NCBI RefSeq assembly: GCF_023023025.1
Contig: NZ_CP095481.1
Coordinates: 6,523,001-6,587,000 of the forward strand
Reading direction: 5' to 3'
DNA: 64,000 nt
Source of the DNA: Amycolatopsis sp. WQ 127309
Lineage (GTDB): Bacteria > Actinomycetota > Actinomycetes > Mycobacteriales > Pseudonocardiaceae
In this document: positions 14,488-21,428 of the stretch, piece by piece
Layout: each line of letters begins with the position of its first letter
How positions within the stretch are numbered: position 1 is the stretch's first letter
Position numbers and translations under genes: made by a program
The notes under the pieces: generated by a model
The model's input: only the letters and a program-made list of their open reading frames with translations
The model's database searches: none
What the model was told of the DNA's origin: nothing

Positions 14488-16139
14488 CTCGTCCGGACCG
14501 CGCGCAGGACGTACGCGTCCAGCGCCAGCGGGCGGACGTCGGCCAGGTCGAAGCCCGCGCCGGCCAGCAGCGCGCGGTAGTGGGACTCGGTGCGTTCGCG
14601 GCCGCCGACGTTGCACAGCATGTGGATGTCCCACGGCACCGCCAGCGACGCCGTCCCGTCCTCCTCGGGCAGCAGGCGCTCGACGATCAGGAGTTCGGCG
14701 CCCGCGGGCATGCCGGCGGCGCAGGTCGTGAGGATCGTGTGGCACCGCTCGTCGTCCCAGTCGTGCAGCACGCGGGACAGCAGGTAGACGTCGCCGTCAC
14801 CGGGAACGGCTTTCGTGAAGTCGCCGGGCACGAGGGTGCAGCGCGTCGCGTGCTTCGCCAGCGCCGGGCCGGCGACGGCCAGGGCTTCCGGGCGGTCCAT
14901 CAGCACGCCGGTGACCGCCGGGTGGGCGTCGAGGACGCGGGACAGCAGCGCGCCGTTGCCGCCGGCCACGTCGACGACGACGCCGACGGCCGAGAGGTCG
15001 ACGACGCGGGTGAGCTCGGCGAACATCGCGTTGCTGGCCGCCATCGACCGGTGGAACAGGTCCGCCAGCTCGGGATTCGCGGCCAGGTGGGCGAAGTGGT
15101 GCGCGCCGAAGACCTTCGCGAACGACTCTTCGCCGGTGCGGACGGCGTCGGTGAGCGCGGCGAAGGAGCGGTAGAACGGGCCGCCGTACATCAGAGCGAT
15201 CGCGCTCATGCCCCCTTCGACGTCCGTTCGCAGCAGCGCTCCGACGTCGGTGAGCACGTGCCCCGCGGGCGTCGCGCGGACGACGCCGAGGGTGGCCAGG
15301 TACCGCAGGAGCCGGCCCAGGCTCTCGCGGTCGGTGCCGGTCGCGGTGGCCAGCGCGTCGAGGCCGGCGGTCGTGGCCAGGTGGTCCGGCAGGCGCAGCT
15401 CGACGGCCGTGGCGACGGCTTGGGTGGCCCAGGCGCCGGTCAGCAGCCCGAGCAGTTCCGTGCCGGGCTCGGACGCGCGCTGGTGCGCGGCGAGCACCCG
15501 CGGGAACTCGCCCGTGCACAGGAGTTCCAGCCGCCGGTAGGCCGGCGCGGGGTGGTGCGCGTCGCGGAAGTAGAGCACGGTGGCGTCTTCGTGGCCGTTG
15601 TAACCCCCGCCGTCCGGGCGCAGCTGCCCGGCGATCGCCGCGCACAGTCCACTGAGGACGATCGGGTCGGCCCGGGGCACGGCGAGCGCGAAGTGGTCTT
15701 CCCGGCCGTGGCGGCGTTCGTCGGCGGCGATGTGGGCCAGGTCCGGCGGCGTGACGAGGACGAAGATCTCCAGCGCGCACGGCCGGCCGGCGCGGTCGGT
15801 CACCGGGGCGCGCAGGATGCCGACCGTCAGGTCGTCGGCGGGCACGCCGTAGCGGCGGGCGAGCCGCTCCCGGACGACGACGCTGTGGCTCATCAGCCCG
15901 GTTTCGAGGCCGTGGCGGGCCAGTTCCGCACCGAGCCCGTCCAGCGTGGCCGGGAAGACGAGCAGCCCGACGTGGGAGAAGGGCGCGTGCGCCGCCAGCG
16001 CGGCACGCTCGGCGGCAGGCAGCGAAGGTAGGGCCGCCGCGAGCACCGAGGCGGTGTCGACGGCCCGGACGAGGTCCCGCGCCGCGGTGAGGCGGGCGAG
16101 GTCCTCCGGGGCGAGCGTGGGGACGAGCGTCGCGGTCAT
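14484..16139 (-). CDS. O-methyltransferase with an extra N-terminal domain
   Basis: A 551-residue two-part protein. Residues about 225-551 are a SAM-dependent O-methyltransferase of the plant/actinomycete type that acts on phenols and polyketides: dimerisation winged helix (TQAVATAVELRLPDHLA; LGRLLRYLATLGVVR), SAM motif VVDVAGGNGALLSRVL, and the catalytic-base segment LHDWDDERCHTIL. Residues 1-215 form a separate soluble domain (FSHVGLLVFPATLDGLGAEL; LTVGILRAPVTDRAGRP; EIFVLVTPPDLAHIAADERR) that I cannot assign. Stand-alone enzymes of this family are about 340 residues. The ATG at 16139 has AGGAG five nt upstream. It lies 15 nt after the hydroxylase gene, so hydroxylation and methylation of the same aromatic substrate is likely. 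The stop codon lies in the right CTAG of the mobile element. Confidence 0.85.
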   Translation of the reverse strand: MTATLVPTLAPEDLARLTAARDLVRAVDTASVLAAALPSLPAAERAALAAHAPFSHVGLLVFPATLDGLGAELARHGLETGLMSHSVVVRERLARRYGVPADDLTVGILRAPVTDRAGRPCALEIFVLVTPPDLAHIAADERRHGREDHFALAVPRADPIVLSGLCAAIAGQLRPDGGGYNGHEDATVLYFRDAHHPAPAYRRLELLCTGEFPRVLAAHQRASEPGTELLGLLTGAWATQAVATAVELRLPDHLATTAGLDALATATGTDRESLGRLLRYLATLGVVRATPAGHVLTDVGALLRTDVEGGMSAIALMYGGPFYRSFAALTDAVRTGEESFAKVFGAHHFAHLAANPELADLFHRSMAASNAMFAELTRVVDLSAVGVVVDVAGGNGALLSRVLDAHPAVTGVLMDRPEALAVAGPALAKHATRCTLVPGDFTKAVPGDGDVYLLSRVLHDWDDERCHTILTTCAAGMPAGAELLIVERLLPEEDGTASLAVPWDIHMLCNVGGRERTESHYRALLAGAGFDLADVRPLALDAYVLRAVRTS

Positions 16140-16154
16140 GGGCACTCCTGGTGA

Positions 16155-17315
16155 TCAGATGCCGACGTAGTTCTCGGCGAAGAAGTCTTGGTGCGCGCGG
16201 GAATCACGCAGGTTGTCGAGCCGGGTCCGGCGGAGCGCGGACCCGAAGGACCCGGCGCCCGTCCGGTCGTGGAGGAGGCCGATCATCCAGTGGGAGAACT
16301 CCTGCGCCCGCCAGATGCGGGGCAGGCAGGTGCGCGAGTAAGCGGCCAAGGCCTGCTCGTCGTCGCGCAGCAGCGCGTCGGTGAGCGCGGCGGCCAGCAC
16401 CTCGGCCGCCATGATCGCCAGGTTGGCACCCTTGGCGGCCGACGGGCTGATCAGGCTGGCGGCGTCGCCGGCGAGGAACAGCCGGCCGTGCCGCAGCGGG
16501 TCGACGACGTCGGAGCGCAGGCGCACGATCCGGCGTTCGGTGACGGGTCCCTGGCGCAGCGCGCCGAACTCGCCGGTGCGCATCCGGACGGCCAGCTCGG
16601 CCCAGATCCGCTCGTCGGTCCAGGCCGCGGCGTCGTCGCCGGGCGGGACCTGGAGGTAGTAGCGCGTCACCGTGGGGCTGCGCGCCATGTGCCCGGCGAA
16701 CCCGCGCTCGTGCAGGGCGTAGGTGACCGCCGGCATGCTCTGGGGCGCCTCGGCGAGCACGGCCAGCCAGGAGATGCCGTGGTCACGCGCGCAGTGCGCC
16801 GGCGCCGGGACGGCCTTGCGGGTGGCGCCGTTGCTGCCGTCGCAGCCCGCGAGGAACCGGGCGTTCACCTGCCCGGTTTTCCCGTGCTCGTCGCGGAACC
16901 CGACGGTCGCGGTCTCGGCGTCGACGTCCGTGACGGTCACGCCGAAGCGCAGTTCGCCGCCGCGGGCGAGGTACTCCTCGACGAGGTCGGTGACGAGCCG
17001 GTGCTGCGGGTAGACGGTGTGCTGCTCGCCGCGGCCGAGCCGGTCGTACCGCAGCTCGAACTCGCCGCCTTCGTCGCGGAAGGCGCACGTGCCGTGGGTG
17101 CTGCCGTCGCGCAGCATCCCGGAGCCGAGGCCGTGCTCGGTCAGCACCCGCGCGCTGTTGGCGCCGAGGAACCCGGCCCGCGCCCGGGCCTGCACCTGGT
17201 CCCGGCCGCCGCGTTCGAGGACGAGCGTGTCGATCCCGGCGGCGCGCAGCAGGTTGCCCAGCACCAGCCCGGCCGGCCCCGCGCCGACGATGAGCACCGA
17301 TGTCCGATCGGCCAT
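16155..17315 (-). CDS. PobA-like FAD-dependent aromatic hydroxylase
   Basis: A 386-residue flavoprotein monooxygenase related to 4-hydroxybenzoate 3-monooxygenase (PobA). It would add an ortho hydroxyl to a phenol using NAD(P)H and O2. The FAD motif is at the N-terminus (VLIVGAGPAGLVLGNLLRAAG), a second flavin motif near 155 (FLAGCDGSNGATRK), and the GD motif near 280 (GRLFLAGDAASLISPSAAKG). The C-terminus FFAENYVGI resembles the end of PobA. The usual GDAAHxxPPxGAKG is changed to GDAASLISPSAAKG, so substrate choice may differ. ATG 17315 is chosen by family alignment. It is followed by the O-methyltransferase gene; together they resemble a tailoring pair rather than the protocatechuate pathway. 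Confidence 0.85.
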   Translation of the reverse strand: MADRTSVLIVGAGPAGLVLGNLLRAAGIDTLVLERGGRDQVQARARAGFLGANSARVLTEHGLGSGMLRDGSTHGTCAFRDEGGEFELRYDRLGRGEQHTVYPQHRLVTDLVEEYLARGGELRFGVTVTDVDAETATVGFRDEHGKTGQVNARFLAGCDGSNGATRKAVPAPAHCARDHGISWLAVLAEAPQSMPAVTYALHERGFAGHMARSPTVTRYYLQVPPGDDAAAWTDERIWAELAVRMRTGEFGALRQGPVTERRIVRLRSDVVDPLRHGRLFLAGDAASLISPSAAKGANLAIMAAEVLAAALTDALLRDDEQALAAYSRTCLPRIWRAQEFSHWMIGLLHDRTGAGSFGSALRRTRLDNLRDSRAHQDFFAENYVGI

Positions 17316-17346
17316 GAGTTCCCGGCCCGTTCCCTTCCCGAAGAAG

Positions 17347-17366
17347 GGCGGCCCGCCCGGGCCGCC
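17347..17366 (-). promoter_or_regulatory. GC hairpin in the leader of the hydroxylase gene
   Basis: GGCGGCCC and GGGCCGCC form a perfect 8-bp stem around GCCC, about 32 nt before the hydroxylase ATG. It might be a leader structure; no regulator can be named. No clear -35/-10 pair was found in the 162-nt gap. Confidence 0.3.
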
Positions 17367-17477
17367 CGGGGCCAGACCTAACCAGGCCCGCGCCCGCCGG
17401 CCCCGCGTGTCGGCCCTCGTGGCGCGATTGATCACCCATACGGGATCTTCCGCCCGAAGAGGACCGGCCGGGCGGGG

Positions 17478-18047
17478 TTACATCCGGGACGGGCTTTCGT
17501 CGAGGACGCCGGAGCGGTCGGGCAGGCCGACGGCCGCGCGCATCTTGGCGAACTCCGCGGCGAGCGCCACGGGCGGGTAGTGCGCGTTGAGGCCGCTGGG
17601 GTTGGGGACGATCCAGACGCGCGCGCCGCCGATCGGTTCCGGCTGCGGGCCGAGCTGGGCTTTCGGAGCGCCGAAAGCCGCCCGGTAGCCCGTCACGCCC
17701 AGCATCGCCAGCCACTGCGGGCGGATCGCCGCGATCCGCTCGGCCAGGTCCTGCCCGCCGGCGACGAATTCCGCGCGGGACAGCTGCGAGGCGCGGGCCG
17801 TGGGGCGGCGCACGATGCTCGTGATGCCCATGCCCCAGCCCAGCAGGAGCCGTTCCTCTTCCGCGCGCAGCAGCCTCGGTGTGAACCCGGAGCGGTACAG
17901 GGCGGGCCAGAACCGGTTGCCCGCGCTGTGAAAACTGTGCCCGGCCGCCACCGAGCCGCCGCCGGGGTTGATGCCGACGAACACCACCCGCAGGCCGTCG
18001 GCGAGCACGTCCGGGAGGAGGGCGGCGGGCGGATCGGCGTCGGGCAC
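17478..18047 (-). CDS. mug: G:T/U mismatch-specific DNA glycosylase
   Basis: A 189-residue base-excision repair enzyme of the Mug/TDG branch of the uracil-DNA glycosylase superfamily. It removes uracil or related bases paired with guanine. The active-site motif VVFVGINPGGGSVAAGHSF (residues about 21-39) and the second motif VPNPSGLNAHY (about 149-159) are intact, as is the conserved FWPALY segment. The NPSGLNAHY loop is typical of Mug. The length is normal for actinobacteria. It is divergent from the MarR gene across 68 bp, so its promoter may overlap the MarR operator. Confidence 0.92.
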   Translation of the reverse strand: MPDADPPAALLPDVLADGLRVVFVGINPGGGSVAAGHSFHSAGNRFWPALYRSGFTPRLLRAEEERLLLGWGMGITSIVRRPTARASQLSRAEFVAGGQDLAERIAAIRPQWLAMLGVTGYRAAFGAPKAQLGPQPEPIGGARVWIVPNPSGLNAHYPPVALAAEFAKMRAAVGLPDRSGVLDESPSRM

Positions 18048-18091
18048 GGCTTCGGACTCTACGCAGGGCGCTCGCGGCGGACGGCGGTGGG

Positions 18092-18107
18092 TGACGTGTC
18101 ATGTAAT
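18092..18107. promoter_or_regulatory. MarR operator 1, overlapping the leaderless marR promoter
   Basis: TGACGTGTCATGTAAT is near-identical (14 of 16) to operator 2 before the target gene. It overlaps the TAATCT -10 (18104-18109) that lies 6 nt before the GTG of the MarR gene. Binding here would block RNA polymerase and autorepress the gene. Confidence 0.65.
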
Positions 18108-18115
18108 CTGCGGGC

Positions 18116-18607
18116 GTGACGGATGACCGCTGGCTCGACCGGGAGCAGAGCCGCGCGTGGCTGGCTTTCGTCCGGCTCCAGCTGCGCCTCACCTACGAGA
18201 TCAACCGGCAGCTGCAGGCGGACGACGACCTCTCGCTCGCCGACTACGACGTCCTCACCGCGCTGGGGAACGCACCCGATGCCCGGATGCCGATCACCGC
18301 GCTGGCCGCACTGCTCGGCTGGGAGCGCAGCCGGCTGTCGCACCAGGCCAAGCGGATGGGGAACCGCGGCCTGGTCGACAGCGGCGCGAGTCCCGGCGAC
18401 CGGCGCGTGACCGAGGTCTTCCTGACGTCGCGGGGGCGGGACGCGCTGGCGGCCGCGGCGCCCGGGCACGTCGACCTCGTCAAGCGCCTGTTCTTCGGCG
18501 GCCTGCCCGAGCACCTGCTGACACCGCTCACCGAAGCGCTGGAGCGGGTCTACGAGAACGTCCTCGACCACGGGACCCTGCCGGCTCCGCGGACGCTGGG
18601 GGAATAG
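18116..18607 (+). CDS. MarR family transcriptional regulator
   Basis: A 163-residue winged-helix regulator. It shows the MarR order: N-terminal dimer helices (WLAFVRLQLRLTYEINRQLQ), LADYDVLTALGNAPDARMPITALAAL, recognition helix LGWERSRLSHQAKRMGNRGL, and the wing with the family DRR signature (ASPGDRRVTEVFLTSRG). MarR proteins usually repress their own gene and a neighbouring detoxification gene until a phenolic or oxidant ligand binds. The GTG at 18116 lies 6 nt after a TAATCT -10, a leaderless arrangement. A matching operator sits at its own promoter and before the oxidoreductase gene that follows. Confidence 0.92.
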   Translation: MTDDRWLDREQSRAWLAFVRLQLRLTYEINRQLQADDDLSLADYDVLTALGNAPDARMPITALAALLGWERSRLSHQAKRMGNRGLVDSGASPGDRRVTEVFLTSRGRDALAAAAPGHVDLVKRLFFGGLPEHLLTPLTEALERVYENVLDHGTLPAPRTLGE

Positions 18608-18629
18608 CCGCGGCCCCTCCTCGCTTGCA

Positions 18630-18645
18630 TGACATGTCACGTAAT
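18630..18645. promoter_or_regulatory. MarR operator 2, before the oxidoreductase gene
   Basis: TGACATGTCACGTAAT contains the perfect palindrome TGACATGTCA and matches operator 1 at 14 of 16 positions. A further GACATGTC palindrome (18661-18668) covers the start codon at 18664. The three sites point to direct control of the oxidoreductase by the adjacent MarR protein. Confidence 0.65.
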
Positions 18646-18663
18646 GCGGTGGAAGGAGCGGAC

Positions 18664-19569
18664 ATGTCGAACGCGGTGGTCATGACCGGATTCGGAGGGC
18701 CCGAGGTGCTGCGCTGGTCGCCGGTGGCGACGCCGGAGCCGGGCCCGGGGCAGATCCGGATCGAGGTGGCGGCGGCCGGGATCAGCCCGACGGACCTGCC
18801 GCTGCGCTCGGGCCTGCTCAAGGCGTTCGCGCTGCCGGCGGTCCCGGTGCTGGGCTTCGAGGTGGCCGGGACGGTCGACGCGCTCGGGCCGGGGACGACC
18901 GGCGTGGCCGTCGGCGACGAGGTGGCGGCCTTCCTGCTCGACCTGGGCGGTTACGCCGAGCACGTCCTCGCGTCGATCTGGACGCCGAAGCCCGCGTCGG
19001 TCTCGTGGGCCGACGCGGCGGCGCTGCCCAGCTCGGCCGAGGCCGCCGTCCGCACGCTGAACGAGCTGGCCGTGCCCGCCGGCGGCACGCTGCTGGTGTT
19101 CGGCGGCGGTGGCGCGGTCGGCGTCGTCGCCACGCAGCTGGCGGTGGCCCGCGGGATCAAGGTGCTCAGCGTGGTCGGCGCCCACGACGAAGCCCTGGCG
19201 CTGGAGCTGGGCGCGACGCCGGTCCGGTACGGCCCCGGCGTCACCACGCGGGTGCGGGAGCTGGGCGAGGTCGACGCCGTCCTGGACGCGGCGGGCAAGG
19301 GCGTGCTGGCCGACGCGGTCGAGCTGACGGGTGACCCGGGCCGGGTCGTCACCCTCTCCGACCCGGCCGCCGGTGACTTCGGCGTCCGCCTGTCGGGCCC
19401 GGACGCGGCGAAGGCGCCGGCTGCTCTGGAAGAGGTGATGACGTTGCTGGCCAAGGGAAAGCTGCGGCTGCGTGCGCACCGCGAGCTGCCGATGGCGGAC
19501 GCGGCCGAGGCGCACCGCCTGCTGGAGGCGGGCGGGGTGCGCGAACGGCTGGTGCTGATGGCCGGCTGA
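18664..19569 (+). CDS. MarR-controlled NADP-dependent quinone oxidoreductase-like protein
   Basis: A 301-residue zinc-free medium-chain reductase, probably reducing quinones or reactive enones. Features are the GroES-like start (MTGFGGPEVLRWSPVATPEP), the AAGISPTDLPLRSG segment, the cofactor motif LLVFGGGGAVGVVATQLAV (about residues 142-160) and the C-terminal helper region PMADAAEAHRLLEAGGVRER. The catalytic zinc ligands of alcohol dehydrogenases are missing. GGAAGGAG gives a clear ribosome site for ATG 18664. The gene follows the MarR gene after 56 nt that contain operator 2, so it can be transcribed both by read-through and from its own promoter. It is a distant paralogue of the gene at 2768. 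Confidence 0.9.
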   Translation: MSNAVVMTGFGGPEVLRWSPVATPEPGPGQIRIEVAAAGISPTDLPLRSGLLKAFALPAVPVLGFEVAGTVDALGPGTTGVAVGDEVAAFLLDLGGYAEHVLASIWTPKPASVSWADAAALPSSAEAAVRTLNELAVPAGGTLLVFGGGGAVGVVATQLAVARGIKVLSVVGAHDEALALELGATPVRYGPGVTTRVRELGEVDAVLDAAGKGVLADAVELTGDPGRVVTLSDPAAGDFGVRLSGPDAAKAPAALEEVMTLLAKGKLRLRAHRELPMADAAEAHRLLEAGGVRERLVLMAG

Positions 19570-19586
19570 CGCTTCAGGGCTGCGGA

Positions 19587-19622
19587 ACCGTGGTGACCCC
19601 GGCACGCCGGGGCCACCACGGT
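19587..19622. terminator. Bidirectional hairpin terminator between convergent genes
   Basis: ACCGTGGTG (19587-19595) and CCCCGGC (19597-19603) pair with GCCGGGG (19606-19612) and CACCACGGT (19614-19622). This gives a 16-bp stem with one A-C mismatch and a 2-nt loop, placed between the two stop codons. Confidence 0.8.
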
Positions 19623-19632
19623 CGTCACCGGG

Positions 19633-21237
19633 TCAGCCCTGGTGCCACTTCTGGTTCGCTCCGCCGGTGCAGTCCCACAGCGCGAGGGCCGCTCCGTCGT
19701 TGCCGTTCCAGCCCTGGATGTCCACGCACTTGTTGGCCTGCGGGTTGACGAGGTCGCCCGCCGCGCTCAGGACGAACTGCTGGGCGGCGTTGCCGCTGCA
19801 CGTGGCGATCTGGATGACCGCCCCGTTCGCCGTGCCGCCCCAGGCGACGTCCATGCACATGTTGTTCTGCGTCTTCAGCGTGCCGCCGGTGAAGGTCCAG
19901 TTCTGGGCCACGGTGTTGTTGCACCCCCAGGTCTGGAGGTGGACGCCGTCGGCGAAGTTCTGGCTCGGCACGTCGATGCACTTGCCGTTCCAGTTGCTGA
20001 TGAGCCGGTTGCCCGACGTCGGGGGCGGGGTCGTCCCGCCGCCGCCGGTGAAGCTGTTCAGCGTGATGCCCGCGGCCCGGGGGCTGCCGTCGTTCACCAG
20101 GGACTCGAAGTTGCCGACGTCGTCGAAGGCGAACGCGTAGGCCTTGCCGTCGGCCATGTTCGCGTGCACCAGCCGCGCGTACTGGTTGGTCGGGCTGTTC
20201 TTGTAGAAGTCGCCGGCGTTGGTGCTCGGCTGGGTGTCGATCGTGCCCAGCGTGCCGCGGTTGAGCGCGGCGCACAGCGTCCGCGAGATCGGGCCGACGA
20301 CCTGGTCGTTCGGGGCGGCCAGCGCGCCGTCACAACCCCAGACGTTGGCGGAGGACGGCTTCTGGAACGACGCCACCTGCTGCCCGGCGCTGTTCGTGAA
20401 GTTCATGACGTTGCCGGAGGTGCGGCCGAAGTACTTGGTGTTCGGCTGGTCCCCGAACGGCACGACGGTCAGCGTCTTGCCGGTGTAGGCGTTCCACGCG
20501 GAGGTGATGTACGGGTCGAGGTAGGTGCTGCTGAGCTGACCCGCGTCGGCCGCCTTGCCGGGCGCGAGGACGCGCAGGACCGTGCCGTCGGAGCGGGTGT
20601 AGACGGAACCGCCCCAGCCGGACTGGCCCTTGATGCCGTTGATGACGTTGTCCCGGCCGTTCGCGACGAGCGTGCCGGTCGAGTTCACCGCGCCGGCCCC
20701 GGTCGTGACGCTCACCGTGTGCGGGATGGCGAACATGTCCACCTGGGAACTGTTCAGCCAGAGACCGGCGTCGTTGTAGGTGAACTCGCTCCAGTCGAAC
20801 AGGATGTCGCGGTTCGAGTCGCCGCCGGCCCACGGCGCCGGCTGGACCAGGCCGTCGGGCGTGAGGTAGAAGTTCAGGCGCTGGCCCATCGAGAAGTACA
20901 CGCGGCCGGAGATGTTGCGCGGCACCTGGATCGTCGTGCTGCCGCCGTTGCCCGGCCCGGCGATGGAGACGTCGGGCGCCGGGGTCGGGGGGTTGCCGCC
21001 GGGGCTCCACGCGGTGAAGGTGCCGCCGGCGTTGACGTACCCGAGCCGGCCGGTGCTGAGGTTGACGCCCAGCACGTACAGGTAGACGGCGTCGCCGCGG
21101 CCGGTGTTGTTGGTGATGGACAACGGCAGGAGCGCGGGACCGGAGGCGGCGGCGGGGGTGGCGCCGCCCCACACGGCCGTCGCCGCGACCGCCGCGAGCG
21201 CGGCGACGATCGCGGTCAGCTTTCTTCGAGTTCGCAT
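19633..21237 (-). CDS. Secreted GH64 endo-beta-1,3-glucanase with ricin-type lectin domain
   Basis: A 534-residue exported enzyme that cleaves beta-1,3-glucan, such as fungal cell wall or laminarin, probably releasing laminaripentaose. The signal peptide ends near residue 32 (TPAAAS). The GH64 domain covers about 33-395 with ISGRVYFSMGQRLNFYL and the catalytic segment DWSEFTYNDAGLWLNSSQVD. E151 and D167 are 16 apart, the same spacing as the catalytic Glu154/Asp170 of the Streptomyces matutuensis enzyme. A GGGGTTPPPTSG linker leads to a C-terminal ricin B/CBM13 trefoil (about 405-534) with its QxW-like repeats (CIDVPSQNFADGVHLQTW; CVDIQGWNGNDGAALALWDC). The ribosome site is AAAGGAG. A long hairpin terminates transcription. 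Confidence 0.93.
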   Translation of the reverse strand: MRTRRKLTAIVAALAAVAATAVWGGATPAAASGPALLPLSITNNTGRGDAVYLYVLGVNLSTGRLGYVNAGGTFTAWSPGGNPPTPAPDVSIAGPGNGGSTTIQVPRNISGRVYFSMGQRLNFYLTPDGLVQPAPWAGGDSNRDILFDWSEFTYNDAGLWLNSSQVDMFAIPHTVSVTTGAGAVNSTGTLVANGRDNVINGIKGQSGWGGSVYTRSDGTVLRVLAPGKAADAGQLSSTYLDPYITSAWNAYTGKTLTVVPFGDQPNTKYFGRTSGNVMNFTNSAGQQVASFQKPSSANVWGCDGALAAPNDQVVGPISRTLCAALNRGTLGTIDTQPSTNAGDFYKNSPTNQYARLVHANMADGKAYAFAFDDVGNFESLVNDGSPRAAGITLNSFTGGGGTTPPPTSGNRLISNWNGKCIDVPSQNFADGVHLQTWGCNNTVAQNWTFTGGTLKTQNNMCMDVAWGGTANGAVIQIATCSGNAAQQFVLSAAGDLVNPQANKCVDIQGWNGNDGAALALWDCTGGANQKWHQG

Positions 21238-21296
21238 CGGCGACTCCTTTGTCCGGGGTGGGGTGACTCCGATCGGAAAACGCGAAGGCGGAACGC

Positions 21297-21308
21297 GACA
21301 ACGTTGTC
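21297..21308. promoter_or_regulatory. Palindrome GACAACGTTGTC in the GH64 leader
   Basis: A perfect 12-bp palindrome with a central ACGT, of the kind bound by LacI-family repressors, about 85 nt after the predicted transcription start and 60 nt before the start codon. A weaker TGAA-N6-TTCA repeat is at 21355-21368. Confidence 0.4.
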
Positions 21309-21398
21309 AGCGCGCGCCGTCGCGAAGGGCGCGGACACCTCGGACAGGAACGGCTGAACTCGTTTTCACGGGCCGACGATCGTCGACGGAGTAGCGCG

Positions 21399-21428
21399 AC
21401 GGTAGGCCTGTGCCACTCACCGGGTCAA
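21399..21428 (-). promoter_or_regulatory. Promoter of the GH64 gene
   Basis: On the minus strand TTGACC (21428-21423) and TACCGT (21404-21399) are 18 nt apart, a good sigma-70 type promoter. The -35 overlaps the stop codon of the preceding giant-protein gene. The predicted leader is about 155 nt long. Confidence 0.6.
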
